In this document: one piece after another, positions 35,046 through 41,781 of the stretch | Layout of the letters: every line of letters begins with the position of its first letter | Numbering within the stretch: position 1 is the first letter of the stretch | Source: Levilactobacillus spicheri DSM 15429 | GTDB lineage: Bacteria > Bacillota > Bacilli > Lactobacillales > Lactobacillaceae | Assembly (NCBI RefSeq): GCF_001435095.1 | Contig: NZ_AZFC01000002.1 | Span: 124,001 to 188,000, forward strand | Direction: 5' to 3' | DNA: 64,000 bases | The notes under the pieces: model-generated | The model's database searches: none | Told to the model about the DNA's origin: nothing | The model's input: only the letters and a program-made list of their open reading frames with translations | Position numbers and translations under genes: made by a program

Positions 35046-35085
35046 AACGATCGTCCCGTTGACTAACTGGGAGGATCGTTTTTTA
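35045..35085. terminator. Terminator between convergent hypothetical genes
   Basis: AAACGATCGTCCC / GGGAGGATCGTTTTTT; it can serve the plus-strand gene and overlaps the end of the next gene. Confidence 0.8.
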
Positions 35086-35712
35086 GGTATACGCTAAGAT
35101 ACTGATCTGGTTCGCCCGTAACCAATAGGAATAGTCATCTAAACTCAGCTTGAGGGTCATGAGGCCGTCCAGCCACTGCAGCGACTGGTGCACCATCAGG
35201 AATTCATTTTGATCACAGTACAGGTGGTGGTTCTGCACGGTATAGGTCCGGCGCACCGCCATCTTCAATGTGGGGTACCGGAGCGTCTCCACGACCGTCC
35301 CCCGGACCAAGTCTCGCGGATTGATCTGGGGCAGCTGGTCCAGGGTATAGCTACGACGGCGCCGTGAAATCTGGTCATACAGGGTCAACTGGTACACCAT
35401 CGGGACGGGCTTGTTCAGAAACGCACCGATGGTTCGGAAAAATTCCTGCCGGAAGCGAATCAGATCCGTGAGGTCACGATAAAACTGGCGGTTATGCTGG
35501 TAATTGGCGAGGGAAACCGTCAAGCCGGCTTCGGCCTGACGTAAAACCCGGTCATAGATGCGACTCACCAGTAAAAATTGATCGATTAAACGTCGTTCGT
35601 TTTCTGTCATGGGGGCTAAATCCTCCTGAAATTCGACTAGGTCGGTTAATTTTTGGCACGGTTTTACGGAACTATCTGTACTGCCTGACTGTTGCGACTG
35701 CTTCTGATCCAT
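35083..35712 (-). CDS. Hypothetical protein, 209 aa
   Basis: Begins MDQKQSQQSGSTDSS, a polar low-complexity tail, then a mostly helical region rich in Arg, Tyr and Gln ('LIDQFLLVSRIYDRVLRQAE', 'YDQISRRRRSYTLDQLPQI'). No transmembrane segment. I do not recognise it. ATG at 35712 after GAGGAAGG. Confidence 0.7.
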   Translation of the reverse strand: MDQKQSQQSGSTDSSVKPCQKLTDLVEFQEDLAPMTENERRLIDQFLLVSRIYDRVLRQAEAGLTVSLANYQHNRQFYRDLTDLIRFRQEFFRTIGAFLNKPVPMVYQLTLYDQISRRRRSYTLDQLPQINPRDLVRGTVVETLRYPTLKMAVRRTYTVQNHHLYCDQNEFLMVHQSLQWLDGLMTLKLSLDDYSYWLRANQISILAYT

Positions 35713-35719
35713 CACGGTA

Positions 35720-36008
35720 TGCCTTCCTCTCGGTAGTTTTAGAGACTAGCTTTACAAAATCTCATCATAAGATTAGCTGTCTACGGAAAACAGAGTATCA
35801 CATTTTGTTTAACTCGCAAACTCCTAAGAACCACCCGTGAAGTGGTCTATCCCACCCTAATATTATTCGATTGATAAAACGGGCAGCACGGGACCCTGAA
35901 CCGGTTACTTCTTCCCTAAAACACGGTCCTCGACCAGTGTAAACGGCTTTACCAATTATTAAAGTGGCAATACCAAATATTGGTCTAGGTGTCCTTTCAA
36001 CGCACTTC
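35720..36008. other. Intergenic stretch, no gene seen
   Basis: Contains small hairpins (ACCAC..GTGGT near 35836; ACCAGTGTAAACGG) but no convincing ORF or RNA. The minus-strand 91-codon frame here has no ribosome site and an implausible composition. Confidence 0.4.
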
Positions 36009-36037
36009 TTGTCATTCGGGGGGCGGCCCGGTATAGT
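36009..36037 (+). promoter_or_regulatory. Promoter of the YbjQ-like gene
   Basis: TTGTCA, 17 bp, TATAGT, 30 bases before the start codon. Confidence 0.7.
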
Positions 36038-36066
36038 TAAGGCAGAGACATGAAGGAGGCAGCACA

Positions 36067-36390
36067 ATGGCAACAGATATCTTAGTGACCACCACGGAAC
36101 ACATTCCCGGTCAAGAATACACCGTTATCGGTGAAGTTTTTGGGTTGACCACGCAATCCAAGAACGTCCTGCGCAATATCGGCGCATCCCTGAAGAACGT
36201 CGTTGGGGGCGAAATCAAGGACTACACGAAGATGCTCGACGAGTCCCGCAACATCGCCGTTGACCGGCTGAAGCACAACGCAGCGGCCATGGGGGCCGAT
36301 GCGGTCGTCATGATGCGGTTCGATTCCGGCTCAATCGGTACGGACATGCAGTCAGTCGCCGCATACGGTACCGCCGTTAAATATCGCTAG
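36067..36390 (+). CDS. YbjQ/UPF0145-family protein, 107 aa
   Basis: Starts [18 protein letters not shown] and continues with '[20 protein letters not shown]', '[22 protein letters not shown]'-type helix and '[13 protein letters not shown]', the full pattern of the family sometimes called heavy-metal-binding domain. It assembles as a ring in known structures; the role is unclear. ATG after GAAGGAGGC. Confidence 0.88.
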   Translation: MATDILVTTTEHIPGQEYTVIGEVFGLTTQSKNVLRNIGASLKNVVGGEIKDYTKMLDESRNIAVDRLKHNAAAMGADAVVMMRFDSGSIGTDMQSVAAYGTAVKYR

Positions 36391-36400
36391 CGTTCCGTCA

Positions 36401-36436
36401 ACGGGTGACCACTCATGCCAGTGGCCACCCGTTTTT
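36401..36436 (+). terminator. Terminator of the YbjQ-like gene
   Basis: ACGGGTGACCACT / AGTGGCCACCCGTTTTT. Confidence 0.85.
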
Positions 36437-36596
36437 GCGTCCCGTTAATTCTTAAGATTCCCCTCCTCCCGCTGATTTAGCCACACCATTTCGGTTAGAA
36501 GCCTGTTCAAGCCCCTTAAATCGTTATAGAATAACCCATGAACTGCTTCATTGACTTATGGAAACAGCTTAATTTACGCATCACGGGAGGAATACC

Positions 36597-37187
36597 ATGA
36601 AATCAGCAAAACTCTGGACGGTTGCCTTAGCAACCCTCTCATGCGGCCTGGTTCTGAGCCTGAATACGTCCGTTACGGCGATGGCCAAGACCACAAGTTC
36701 CAAGACCACGACCACGGTCCACAAGGGGCACTACCGGATTGCCAAGTACGCCGGCTTTACCAGTAAGACCTACCGGACCGGCTACCTCATCGACCCGGAA
36801 CGGAACTACAGCTTTTACACCTTCGACCAATCAACGGGGCGGTCAGGCTCCCACGTGGCCTTCAAGATCAAAAACGGTCTCATTCCCTTAAAGGTCAAGA
36901 AGAATGGTAAGAATAGTGCGGGCGTCCACGTCTACGACGTTCTCTATAAGCAACTGCACGCCTCCGAGGAGTACTGGACCCATTACAGTACCGTGCAACC
37001 TTACAACGTCACGAAGCTCGATAATCAGACGGTCACCTCGGAAACAACTCCGTTCTCCGGAAAGGCGGTCCTGCCTCACGGCACCAAGGCCAAGCAGATC
37101 AAGATCTGGATGACCGACAAGTCTGGCAACCGGAGCGTCTTCTACAAGCACGTTAAGGGCGGTTGGAAGTACAGCGGTGTCATGTAA
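36597..37187 (+). CDS. Secreted hypothetical protein, 196 aa
   Basis: A clear signal peptide (MKSAKLWTVALATLSCGLVL.., cleaved near AMA-K at about 30) precedes a Thr/Ser/Lys-rich basic mature protein with SH3-like beta character ('AKYAGFTSKTYRTGYLID', 'HVYDVLYKQLHASEEYW'). No lipobox and no LPXTG. Such proteins are common as wall-associated proteins in lactobacilli. ATG after GGGAGGAA. It is the last host gene before the prophage edge. Confidence 0.8.
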   Translation: MKSAKLWTVALATLSCGLVLSLNTSVTAMAKTTSSKTTTTVHKGHYRIAKYAGFTSKTYRTGYLIDPERNYSFYTFDQSTGRSGSHVAFKIKNGLIPLKVKKNGKNSAGVHVYDVLYKQLHASEEYWTHYSTVQPYNVTKLDNQTVTSETTPFSGKAVLPHGTKAKQIKIWMTDKSGNRSVFYKHVKGGWKYSGVM

Positions 37188-37213
37188 CCGTGCGTCCGTC
37201 ATCATTGCCAGCT

Positions 37214-37247
37214 AAGCACCTCCGGGTCCCTACCCGAGGTGCTTTTT
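37214..37247 (+). terminator. Terminator of the secreted-protein gene
   Basis: AAGCACCTCCGGGT / ACCCGAGGTGCTTTTT. Confidence 0.85.
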
Positions 37248-37268
37248 GTGTGCCGTCCCCCTGCGCAC

Positions 37269-37301
37269 AAAAAAAGAGCCAAACGCTGATAATCAACGTT
37301 T
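37269..37301 (-). terminator. Minus-strand terminator next to the prophage edge
   Basis: AAACGCTGA / TCAACGTTT with seven T on the minus strand. No complete minus-strand gene precedes it here, which suggests that it ends a host gene interrupted or displaced by the prophage. Confidence 0.7.
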
Positions 37302-37309
37302 AACCCTTT

Positions 37310-37460
37310 GCATACGAGATGAACCTTATGATACCGGAGGTGGGGACTGGATAGAGCTTTCTATCCTTGGTATAAAGGCATTCCATTTATGGATGGGCGT
37401 TTTTTGGGTGATTTTTTTCTAAAAATATTTCTTTATACCAATTTATACCATCTGATCCGG
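37310..37460. other. Candidate prophage attachment region
   Basis: Lies between the last host terminator and AT-rich phage DNA. It holds a perfect inverted repeat TTGGTATAAAG / CTTTATACCAA, a further ATTTATACCA, and a hairpin GGATAGAGCTTTCTATCC next to ACCGGAGGTGGGGACTGG. These look like integrase arm and core sites. The true core cannot be fixed without the other end of the prophage. Confidence 0.4.
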
Positions 37461-37711
37461 ATTCCAGATAACCCCATTAGGTCATCAACTTTTCTTCTAT
37501 TATAGTGCACTATTCTGATAGACGAGATTCCATCTCAATCTTTCGGTCAAGCGCCTTTTTGGCCCTCTCCTGCAAATGCGCGATGGCAATTTCCTCTGTT
37601 TCATACGTGGTTCATGAATAGCCGCCAATCGAACGACCGTTCTCGAATCAAAGTAAAACACGAACAGTTTAAAATAATAGAAAACATTCTCTGCGTACCT
37701 GTATACAAAAC

Positions 37712-37860
37712 AAAAAAGACTATGTATACTGGTTTTAGCGAGTACCAATACACATAGTCTTCGGGTAAGCCAGTTGCTATTAATTTAGCGGCTGGCTTTT
37801 AGTATGTTTCGGAGATAATTTCAAGTACAGAATCCAAGAATTCTTGAGGACAATGTTCAA
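37712..37860 (-). ncRNA. Candidate small RNA at the prophage edge, about 150 nt
   Basis: A strong promoter just upstream (37867-37895) drives a short segment ending in a long terminator hairpin (AAGACTATGT.. / ..ACATAGTCTT plus TTTTTT, 37712-37761). A second hairpin AAGCCAG / CTGGCTT precedes it. A 26-codon TTG-started frame is open across the middle but has no ribosome site. The segment is AT-rich and phage-like. Confidence 0.5.
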
Positions 37861-37866
37861 CAAGTA

Positions 37867-37895
37867 AGTATATACAAAAGTATATACTGAGTCAA
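37867..37895 (-). promoter_or_regulatory. Promoter with tandem GTATATAC palindromes
   Basis: TTGACT, 17 bp, TATACT on the minus strand. Two GTATATAC sites lie about one to one and a half helical turns apart across the spacer and the -10, suggesting a repressor operator. Confidence 0.65.
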
Positions 37896-37905
37896 GAAAT
37901 TACAC

Positions 37906-37943
37906 AAAAAAGCCACCCACCTCGATTAGGAGATGAGTGGCTC
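37906..37943 (-). terminator. Terminator after the endolysin gene (end of the phage late operon)
   Basis: GAGCCACTCATCTC / GAGGTGGGTGGCT followed by TTTTTT on the minus strand. Confidence 0.85.
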
Positions 37944-37952
37944 AATTTTCTT

Positions 37953-38762
37953 CTATTCTGTTTTGCGGATTAATTTGACCATGGCTTTGTTGGCCGTGAT
38001 GTAGTTGTCCTTGCTGACCTCTACCCGGTAGACGCTACCGTACTTGACCGCTTTACCGTAGACACGGGACCCCTTGGTGTAGAGCGCCCGACGCTTATGC
38101 GCGGCCTCAAATTTCAGCGTACCATAGACGTTGACTTGCTTGGCTGTGACCTCAAAGAGACCATCGTCAGACCAGTAGGAAGCCTTCTTGGCTTTCGTCT
38201 TGGTCCCCGACAAGGTGCCATCAAAATCGTAGCTGGCGTCGATGCCGTGCCAAGTGCTGGAGAACTGCCAAGCATTGGCGTTGGCCACACCGGGTTGGCT
38301 GACGCCATACGCAGCAACCCAGATGTGCTTATCCACCAGTTGGGACCGATTGATTCGACCGGACGTGAACCAGCTCCCCGAACCATACGTGACCACATTC
38401 TTGTAACCGTGCGCGATCAGGTACTTAAGAAACACATTGACTTGCGTGGTAGTCGTCCACGGTAAATCGCCCGCTTCCACATCGATAGCGAGAACGGTGG
38501 ACTTATCGAGACCGAACTTTTTTACCCACGCGAGAAAATAAGCCGCTTCCGCTGCGCCACGGCCATGGAAGAAATGGTAGGCCCCCACGGAACCAAACAC
38601 TTTATAGGCGTTGGCAATCTGGGCACCCGCGCGGGGATTAAGATAGGACGTCCCCTCGGTCAGCTTGACGATGGCCGATATGGCGCCCTGGGACTTTTTC
38701 GTCTTGAAGAAACTCAAAGCGCTAGACTGGTACCCGGACACATCAATGACGATTTTACTCAT
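37953..38762 (-). CDS. Phage endolysin, GH25 muramidase with SH3-like wall-binding domain, 269 aa
   Basis: Lysis enzyme. The GH25 domain (about 1-190) shows 'KIVIDVSGYQ', 'VKLTEGTSYLNPRAGAQ', 'VGAYHFFHGRG', 'LAIDVEAGDLPW' (catalytic acid region) and 'WQFSSTWHG'. The C-terminal ~75 residues are an SH3-like module. There is no signal peptide, so it depends on the holin. The ATG at 38762 overlaps the holin stop (ATGAGTAA), indicating translational coupling. Confidence 0.93.
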   Translation of the reverse strand: MSKIVIDVSGYQSSALSFFKTKKSQGAISAIVKLTEGTSYLNPRAGAQIANAYKVFGSVGAYHFFHGRGAAEAAYFLAWVKKFGLDKSTVLAIDVEAGDLPWTTTTQVNVFLKYLIAHGYKNVVTYGSGSWFTSGRINRSQLVDKHIWVAAYGVSQPGVANANAWQFSSTWHGIDASYDFDGTLSGTKTKAKKASYWSDDGLFEVTAKQVNVYGTLKFEAAHKRRALYTKGSRVYGKAVKYGSVYRVEVSKDNYITANKAMVKLIRKTE

Positions 38763-39270
38763 CTTCGCCACCCCCTTCGTCTTCATCGGCCGGCATCGGG
38801 GTGATAGTCGTGTCTACGCTGGTTCCCCCGGATGCCTTATAGAGTTGGTAGGCCCGTTCGACCAGTCCGGCGATGGTATCGAGGTCGAGATGGTGCCCCA
38901 ACTGGTTTAGCTTGCTCGAAACTTGGGAAATCCCCGCATTTTTGCGTTCACGCTTGGTCAGACCTGAGTTAACAGCGAGCTCCGGAACCGCGACACTAGC
39001 GAGTTCTTGGCCCAATTTCAAGGCTTCGGACACGCTCTCTGACGACACGTTCAGCTTGCTGGCTGTATAAGTGTCCGAGTTGGTGTTCAGAATCAACCCG
39101 AAAAATCCGAGAATCAGGCCAACCGACTTGATCAGGTCTTCAACTTGTTCCGAGGTAATGTTCAACCCAAAATAATTGAAAAACCCGAGGACAACAATGG
39201 CCAAAATTAAAACGGCCGATAAAATATCGACCGCTGAATGCTTACTGAAACTCAATTTGAATTTACTCAT
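38755..39270 (-). CDS. Phage holin (LLH-type), 171 aa
   Basis: Two N-terminal transmembrane helices (about 14-35 and 47-62), a long soluble helical part and an acidic C-terminus (DEDEGGGEDE). This layout fits holins of the phage LL-H family. It overlaps the endolysin start and the preceding membrane-protein gene (ATGA), forming a compact lysis cassette. Confidence 0.8.
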   Translation of the reverse strand: MSKFKLSFSKHSAVDILSAVLILAIVVLGFFNYFGLNITSEQVEDLIKSVGLILGFFGLILNTNSDTYTASKLNVSSESVSEALKLGQELASVAVPELAVNSGLTKRERKNAGISQVSSKLNQLGHHLDLDTIAGLVERAYQLYKASGGTSVDTTITPMPADEDEGGGEDE

Positions 39271-39614
39271 TTCATCTTCTCCTTAAGGTCATTGATTTCT
39301 TGTTCGTTGACCGTGATACGTGTCTCGTGGTTATCCAGCCGCCGGTCGTGCTCTTCGTGAACTCGATCAGCGTTGCTACCAATCCCATCGACCTTGCTAG
39401 ATAGTTGGTCGATGGATTGCTTCAACGCTTGATTGGCCAAGTTCGTAGGATTGACGATTGTCACTTTGACAATCCACGAAACCGCACCAGCCACTGCAAT
39501 AATGATCGTGACAATGGCAGCCATCTCAGTCCAACGATATCCAAGAATCCAATGCGGCGGCGTATGCACTTGAATAGCAGCGATTGTCATCATGAATAAA
39601 TAATTTAATCGCAC
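39267..39614 (-). CDS. Phage holin-associated membrane protein (XhlA-like), 115 aa
   Basis: One N-terminal hydrophobic stretch, a second helix ('MAAIVTIIIAVAGAVSWIV') and a C-terminal coiled coil ('SIDQLSSKVDGIGSNAD', 'HETRITVNEQEINDLKEKMK'). The best start is GTG at 39614 after AAGGGG. XhlA-type proteins act with the holin in PBSX-like phages; the assignment is by layout. Confidence 0.65.
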   Translation of the reverse strand: MRLNYLFMMTIAAIQVHTPPHWILGYRWTEMAAIVTIIIAVAGAVSWIVKVTIVNPTNLANQALKQSIDQLSSKVDGIGSNADRVHEEHDRRLDNHETRITVNEQEINDLKEKMK

Positions 39615-39621
39615 AATTTCT

Positions 39622-39720
39622 TCACCCCTTACCAACAAAAAATCCCATCAAAAAAGCACCAATCATCAATCCTAAGCCACAGGCGTAGAGGATGAATCGG
39701 TGCTGGTAGAGTTTTTTGCG
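39622..39720 (-). CDS. Transmembrane reading frame, perhaps reached by -1 frameshift from the XkdX-like gene
   Basis: From 39720 down to the TGA at 39622 the -1 frame encodes a basic segment and a membrane helix ('KKLYQHRFILYACGLGLMI', then GAFLMGFFVGKG). No start codon or ribosome site is visible in this frame. At the entry point the XkdX-like frame reads GCA AAA AAC, i.e. the classical slippery heptamer A AAA AAC. A fusion product is therefore possible. Unproven. Confidence 0.35.
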   Translation of the reverse strand, partial: RKKLYQHRFILYACGLGLMIGAFLMGFFVGKG

Positions 39721-39842
39721 GAGCCTAGGACTTTCTTCACATCGTCCTGCAAGTAGGCTGGGACTTCTTCAATAGTACGACCACCGTCCAAAACGTTGGC
39801 GGCATAGATAGCGGCTAAAGCTGAAAATTTAAAGTTTAACAT
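39672..39842 (-). CDS. XkdX-like small phage protein, 56 aa
   Basis: Starts MLNFKFSALAAIYAANVLDG and contains 'GRTIEEVPAYLQDDVKKVL', the pattern of the short XkdX/CD1375-type proteins found between tail fibre and lysis genes. Ribosome site TAAGGAGAT. It is too short for most ORF cut-offs. A paralogue lies directly upstream (39857-39994). Confidence 0.75.
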   Translation of the reverse strand: MLNFKFSALAAIYAANVLDGGRTIEEVPAYLQDDVKKVLGSAKNSTSTDSSSTPVA

Positions 39843-39856
39843 AGTTTATTATCTCC

Positions 39857-39994
39857 TTATTTGTTTGATTGTAACTGCGCCAAAACGGTTTGGGTATCAG
39901 ACCAAAACGGGACTGGTACGGCTTCAATAGTCCGTGTGCCATCAATAATTGCTTGCGCGTAAATCTGTGCCAATGCAGAATATTCCATTGCCAT
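39857..39994 (-). CDS. XkdX-like small phage protein (second copy), 45 aa
   Basis: MAMEYSALAQIYAQAIIDGT then 'RTIEAVPVPFWSDTQTVLAQ'. It shares the ALAxIYA..DGxRTIExVP pattern with the downstream copy. Ribosome site AGGAGGTG, which overlaps the end of the 148-residue gene. Confidence 0.75.
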   Translation of the reverse strand: MAMEYSALAQIYAQAIIDGTRTIEAVPVPFWSDTQTVLAQLQSNK

Positions 39995-40000
39995 CACCTC

Positions 40001-40447
40001 CTAGGATTCACTCGCTGCCGAACTTGCTGGGGCTGCTGTACTTGTTGCAGCTGAGCCGGTGTCGGTCGTGGTACTAGCCGGTGTTAGTTTTGAAGACAAG
40101 TAATCGACGGCTTCCATCAGCCCTTGCTGCGTTAACTCATTGGCTGACTTAAGGCTTTTATTTTCAGTTTGCAATGACTCAATTTGCTCACCCTGCTGGT
40201 CAACCTGTTTAAGCACCTGGGTGTGCGGGTCATAAGTTACTTCGGCGTCTGGATCATCCACACACAACATTTGTGGCTTGCCGTCCGGCCCTTTAATCGG
40301 TTGCCCTTTATCATCAACCGCCGGCACGGTTTTCTGCTTGACCATCTTCCAACCAGCGAATGAATCAGCACCATACTGGACAGCATCCAGTTGATAGACG
40401 GCATAACCGGCCGGAATTGGATTAGGAACTTCTGCGCTTATTAGCAT
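40001..40447 (-). CDS. Phage tail-region protein, 148 aa
   Basis: Starts MLISAEVPNPIPAGYAVYQL. The N-terminal half is compact, the middle is a coiled coil ('TQVLKQVDQQGEQIESLQTE'), and the C-terminus is Thr/Ala/Ser-rich. Similar small proteins lie after tail-fibre genes in lactobacillus phages. Its start lies 26 bases inside the end of the reverse transcriptase gene, with AAGAAGG as ribosome site, so its translation is tied to that gene. It does not look like Avd. Confidence 0.65.
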   Translation of the reverse strand: MLISAEVPNPIPAGYAVYQLDAVQYGADSFAGWKMVKQKTVPAVDDKGQPIKGPDGKPQMLCVDDPDAEVTYDPHTQVLKQVDQQGEQIESLQTENKSLKSANELTQQGLMEAVDYLSSKLTPASTTTDTGSAATSTAAPASSAASES

Positions 40448-41465
40448 TTTTTATTACCTTCTTTGCTGTTTTAATTGAACAGTTTGGTTTAACGTATTTT
40501 TGATAAAAGTTAAAACTATTAGAGTGTTTTAGCCACCCCCAATAGCTGATGACCACCCTAGCATCAGCGGTGGTGATAAACGTGTGCTGTTTAATGCGTT
40601 TCAGCCGCCTCCGAATTCTAAGGGCAATGCTTGATCGTAAGGTTAAGTGGCTTCGATAAAAGCGAAATCCCAAAAAGTCAATGGGGCGATCGCGGATATG
40701 AAAAACTTGCCAATTACCTTTAGTCTGCAATTTCTCATTTGCCAGAAAACCAGTGATCTTAAGTTCCAATTTATGAAGTTTACGCTTATTCGGACCCAGA
40801 ATCACCAAATCGTCCATATAGCGCATATAATACGTGGCACCCCAGTCATTTTTAATTTTGTGGTCAAGGGATTCTAAATAGAAATTTGCTAACCATTGGG
40901 AAGTATAAAGCCCTAATGGCAATCCGCTTGAATAACAGTCAATAATGTCAAAGAGAAGTTTTAAAACTCGCTCATCTTTGAAGCGATGCTTCAGCTTTTG
41001 TTTTAAAATCCCATGATCAATTGATGGGTAAAAATGGTGTACATCCATTTTTAAACAATACTTAGTGTGCTTGGGGTCACTCTTTAACCACTTAACAAGC
41101 ACTCTACGCCCTTGACCAGTTCCCCGACTGGGAATGGTTGCCATGTTATATTCATACATACTTTTCAGAAAAACCGGTTGTAGAACCAGCATTAACGCCC
41201 AGTGAATAATCTGGTCAGGGAAGAACGGTGAAGAGGTAATAATCCGGTGCTTTCCACGCTCCATGATACTTTTTTCGGCAACATGGCTTGGCTGATATTC
41301 ATAGCTCAATAGCATAGTCTGAATTCGCATTACATAGACATCAATATCATTTAGAACTCGTTTAACGTTCCGATGATTTCTTTTACCCTTTGATGCCTGT
41401 AAGATTGCCAACTTAATATTTTCAGGATCAACCACCTTTTCAAACAAGTGTCCGTATCTTTTCAC
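40422..41465 (-). CDS. DGR-type reverse transcriptase, 347 aa
   Basis: The RT of a diversity-generating retroelement. Motif A is 'KMDVHHFYPSID' (D141), motif B 'GLPLGLYTSQW' (181-191) with the TSQ form typical of DGR enzymes, motif C 'YMRYMDDLVIL' (catalytic D218, D219), and 'RPIDFLGFRFY' (motif 7/E). There is no maturase or endonuclease domain, which argues against a group II intron. The start codon is GTG at 41465, overlapping the TGA of a 24-codon ORF. It would copy the template repeat with adenine mutagenesis and feed the cDNA into the tail-fibre gene. Confidence 0.93.
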   Translation of the reverse strand: MKRYGHLFEKVVDPENIKLAILQASKGKRNHRNVKRVLNDIDVYVMRIQTMLLSYEYQPSHVAEKSIMERGKHRIITSSPFFPDQIIHWALMLVLQPVFLKSMYEYNMATIPSRGTGQGRRVLVKWLKSDPKHTKYCLKMDVHHFYPSIDHGILKQKLKHRFKDERVLKLLFDIIDCYSSGLPLGLYTSQWLANFYLESLDHKIKNDWGATYYMRYMDDLVILGPNKRKLHKLELKITGFLANEKLQTKGNWQVFHIRDRPIDFLGFRFYRSHLTLRSSIALRIRRRLKRIKQHTFITTADARVVISYWGWLKHSNSFNFYQKYVKPNCSIKTAKKVIKNANKRRSS

Positions 41466-41536
41466 ATTTCACCTTCTCGTCTATGACGTTCGTTTTTAAA
41501 TTTTAAATGCTTATTAATCTCAAGAAGTTTCGACAT
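41462..41536 (-). CDS. 24-codon ORF translationally coupled to the reverse transcriptase
   Basis: ATG at 41536 after a strong AGGAGGT; the product is basic and helical (MSKLLEINKHLKFKNERHRR..). Its TGA overlaps the GTG start of the RT in ATGTGA. It could be a leader peptide that loads ribosomes for the RT, or a small accessory protein. It is far too short to be a normal Avd (about 120 residues). Confidence 0.55.
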   Translation of the reverse strand: MSKLLEINKHLKFKNERHRREGEM

Positions 41537-41633
41537 TGCTACTACCTCCTGCTTTGTATCGATGAATTTTTGGCAAGAGCCACGGAAGATTAGGTGCATT
41601 TTTACATTTACTCATCATTAATTCGATTAATAT

Positions 41634-41729
41634 GGAGGCGGCAACCATCGTTAGCGTTCGCGTTAGTAGACGAATTGTCCCGGTTCGAGTTGAACAGACC
41701 ATCGTTAGCGCCATTGCTCCAGTTGCCAC
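41634..41729 (-). repeat. DGR template repeat (TR), 96 bp
   Basis: A non-coding near-copy of the tail-fibre 3' end, 168 bp downstream and in the same phase. Aligned to the variable repeat it differs at 17 of 96 positions. All 17 are adenines in the coding-strand TR (23 adenines in total); none of the other 73 positions differ. Read in frame it specifies 'GNWSNGANDGLFNSNRDNSS', i.e. mainly AAY codons at the variable sites. Confidence 0.95.
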
Positions 41730-41757
41730 CGCACCCAAAATCCCTAAGAATGAATTG

Positions 41758-41777
41758 CTGGGGGAAGACTCCCCCAG
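41758..41777 (-). repeat. DGR hairpin downstream of the variable repeat
   Basis: Perfect 8-bp stem CTGGGGGA / TCCCCCAG with a 4-base loop (GTCT on the coding strand), 24 bases past the variable repeat. Bordetella-type DGRs have an 8-bp-stem, 4-base-loop hairpin or cruciform at this place that is needed for efficient homing. Confidence 0.8.
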
Positions 41778-41781
41778 ACCT

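Noticed and set aside
35798-36073. 91-residue minus-strand ORF
   Set aside because: Cys/Arg/Gly-rich shadow over the promoter of the YbjQ-like gene, no ribosome site.
37310-37460. tmRNA or tRNA gene at the prophage edge
   Set aside because: Only a short 3'-end-like stretch is present; no cloverleaf or tmRNA reading frame can be drawn.
37500-37748. 82-residue minus-strand ORF and a helical 30-codon open stretch (37510-37600)
   Set aside because: The first starts with TTG inside the small-RNA terminator. The second lacks a start codon. Possibly a phage gene remnant, but not supported as a gene.
37712-37860. Fst/Ldr-type type I toxin-antitoxin locus
   Set aside because: Bidirectional terminator-like hairpins suggested it, but no short hydrophobic toxin frame with ribosome site was found on either strand.
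40001-40447. Avd-like accessory protein of the DGR
   Set aside because: Composition (Pro/Gly N-terminus, acidic middle, Thr/Ala-rich tail) is unlike the basic four-helix Avd; it resembles small tail-region proteins.
40422-41465. Group II intron or retron reverse transcriptase
   Set aside because: No maturase (domain X) or endonuclease, no intron ribozyme domains, no msr/msd; the neighbouring TR/VR pair with adenine-only changes shows a DGR.
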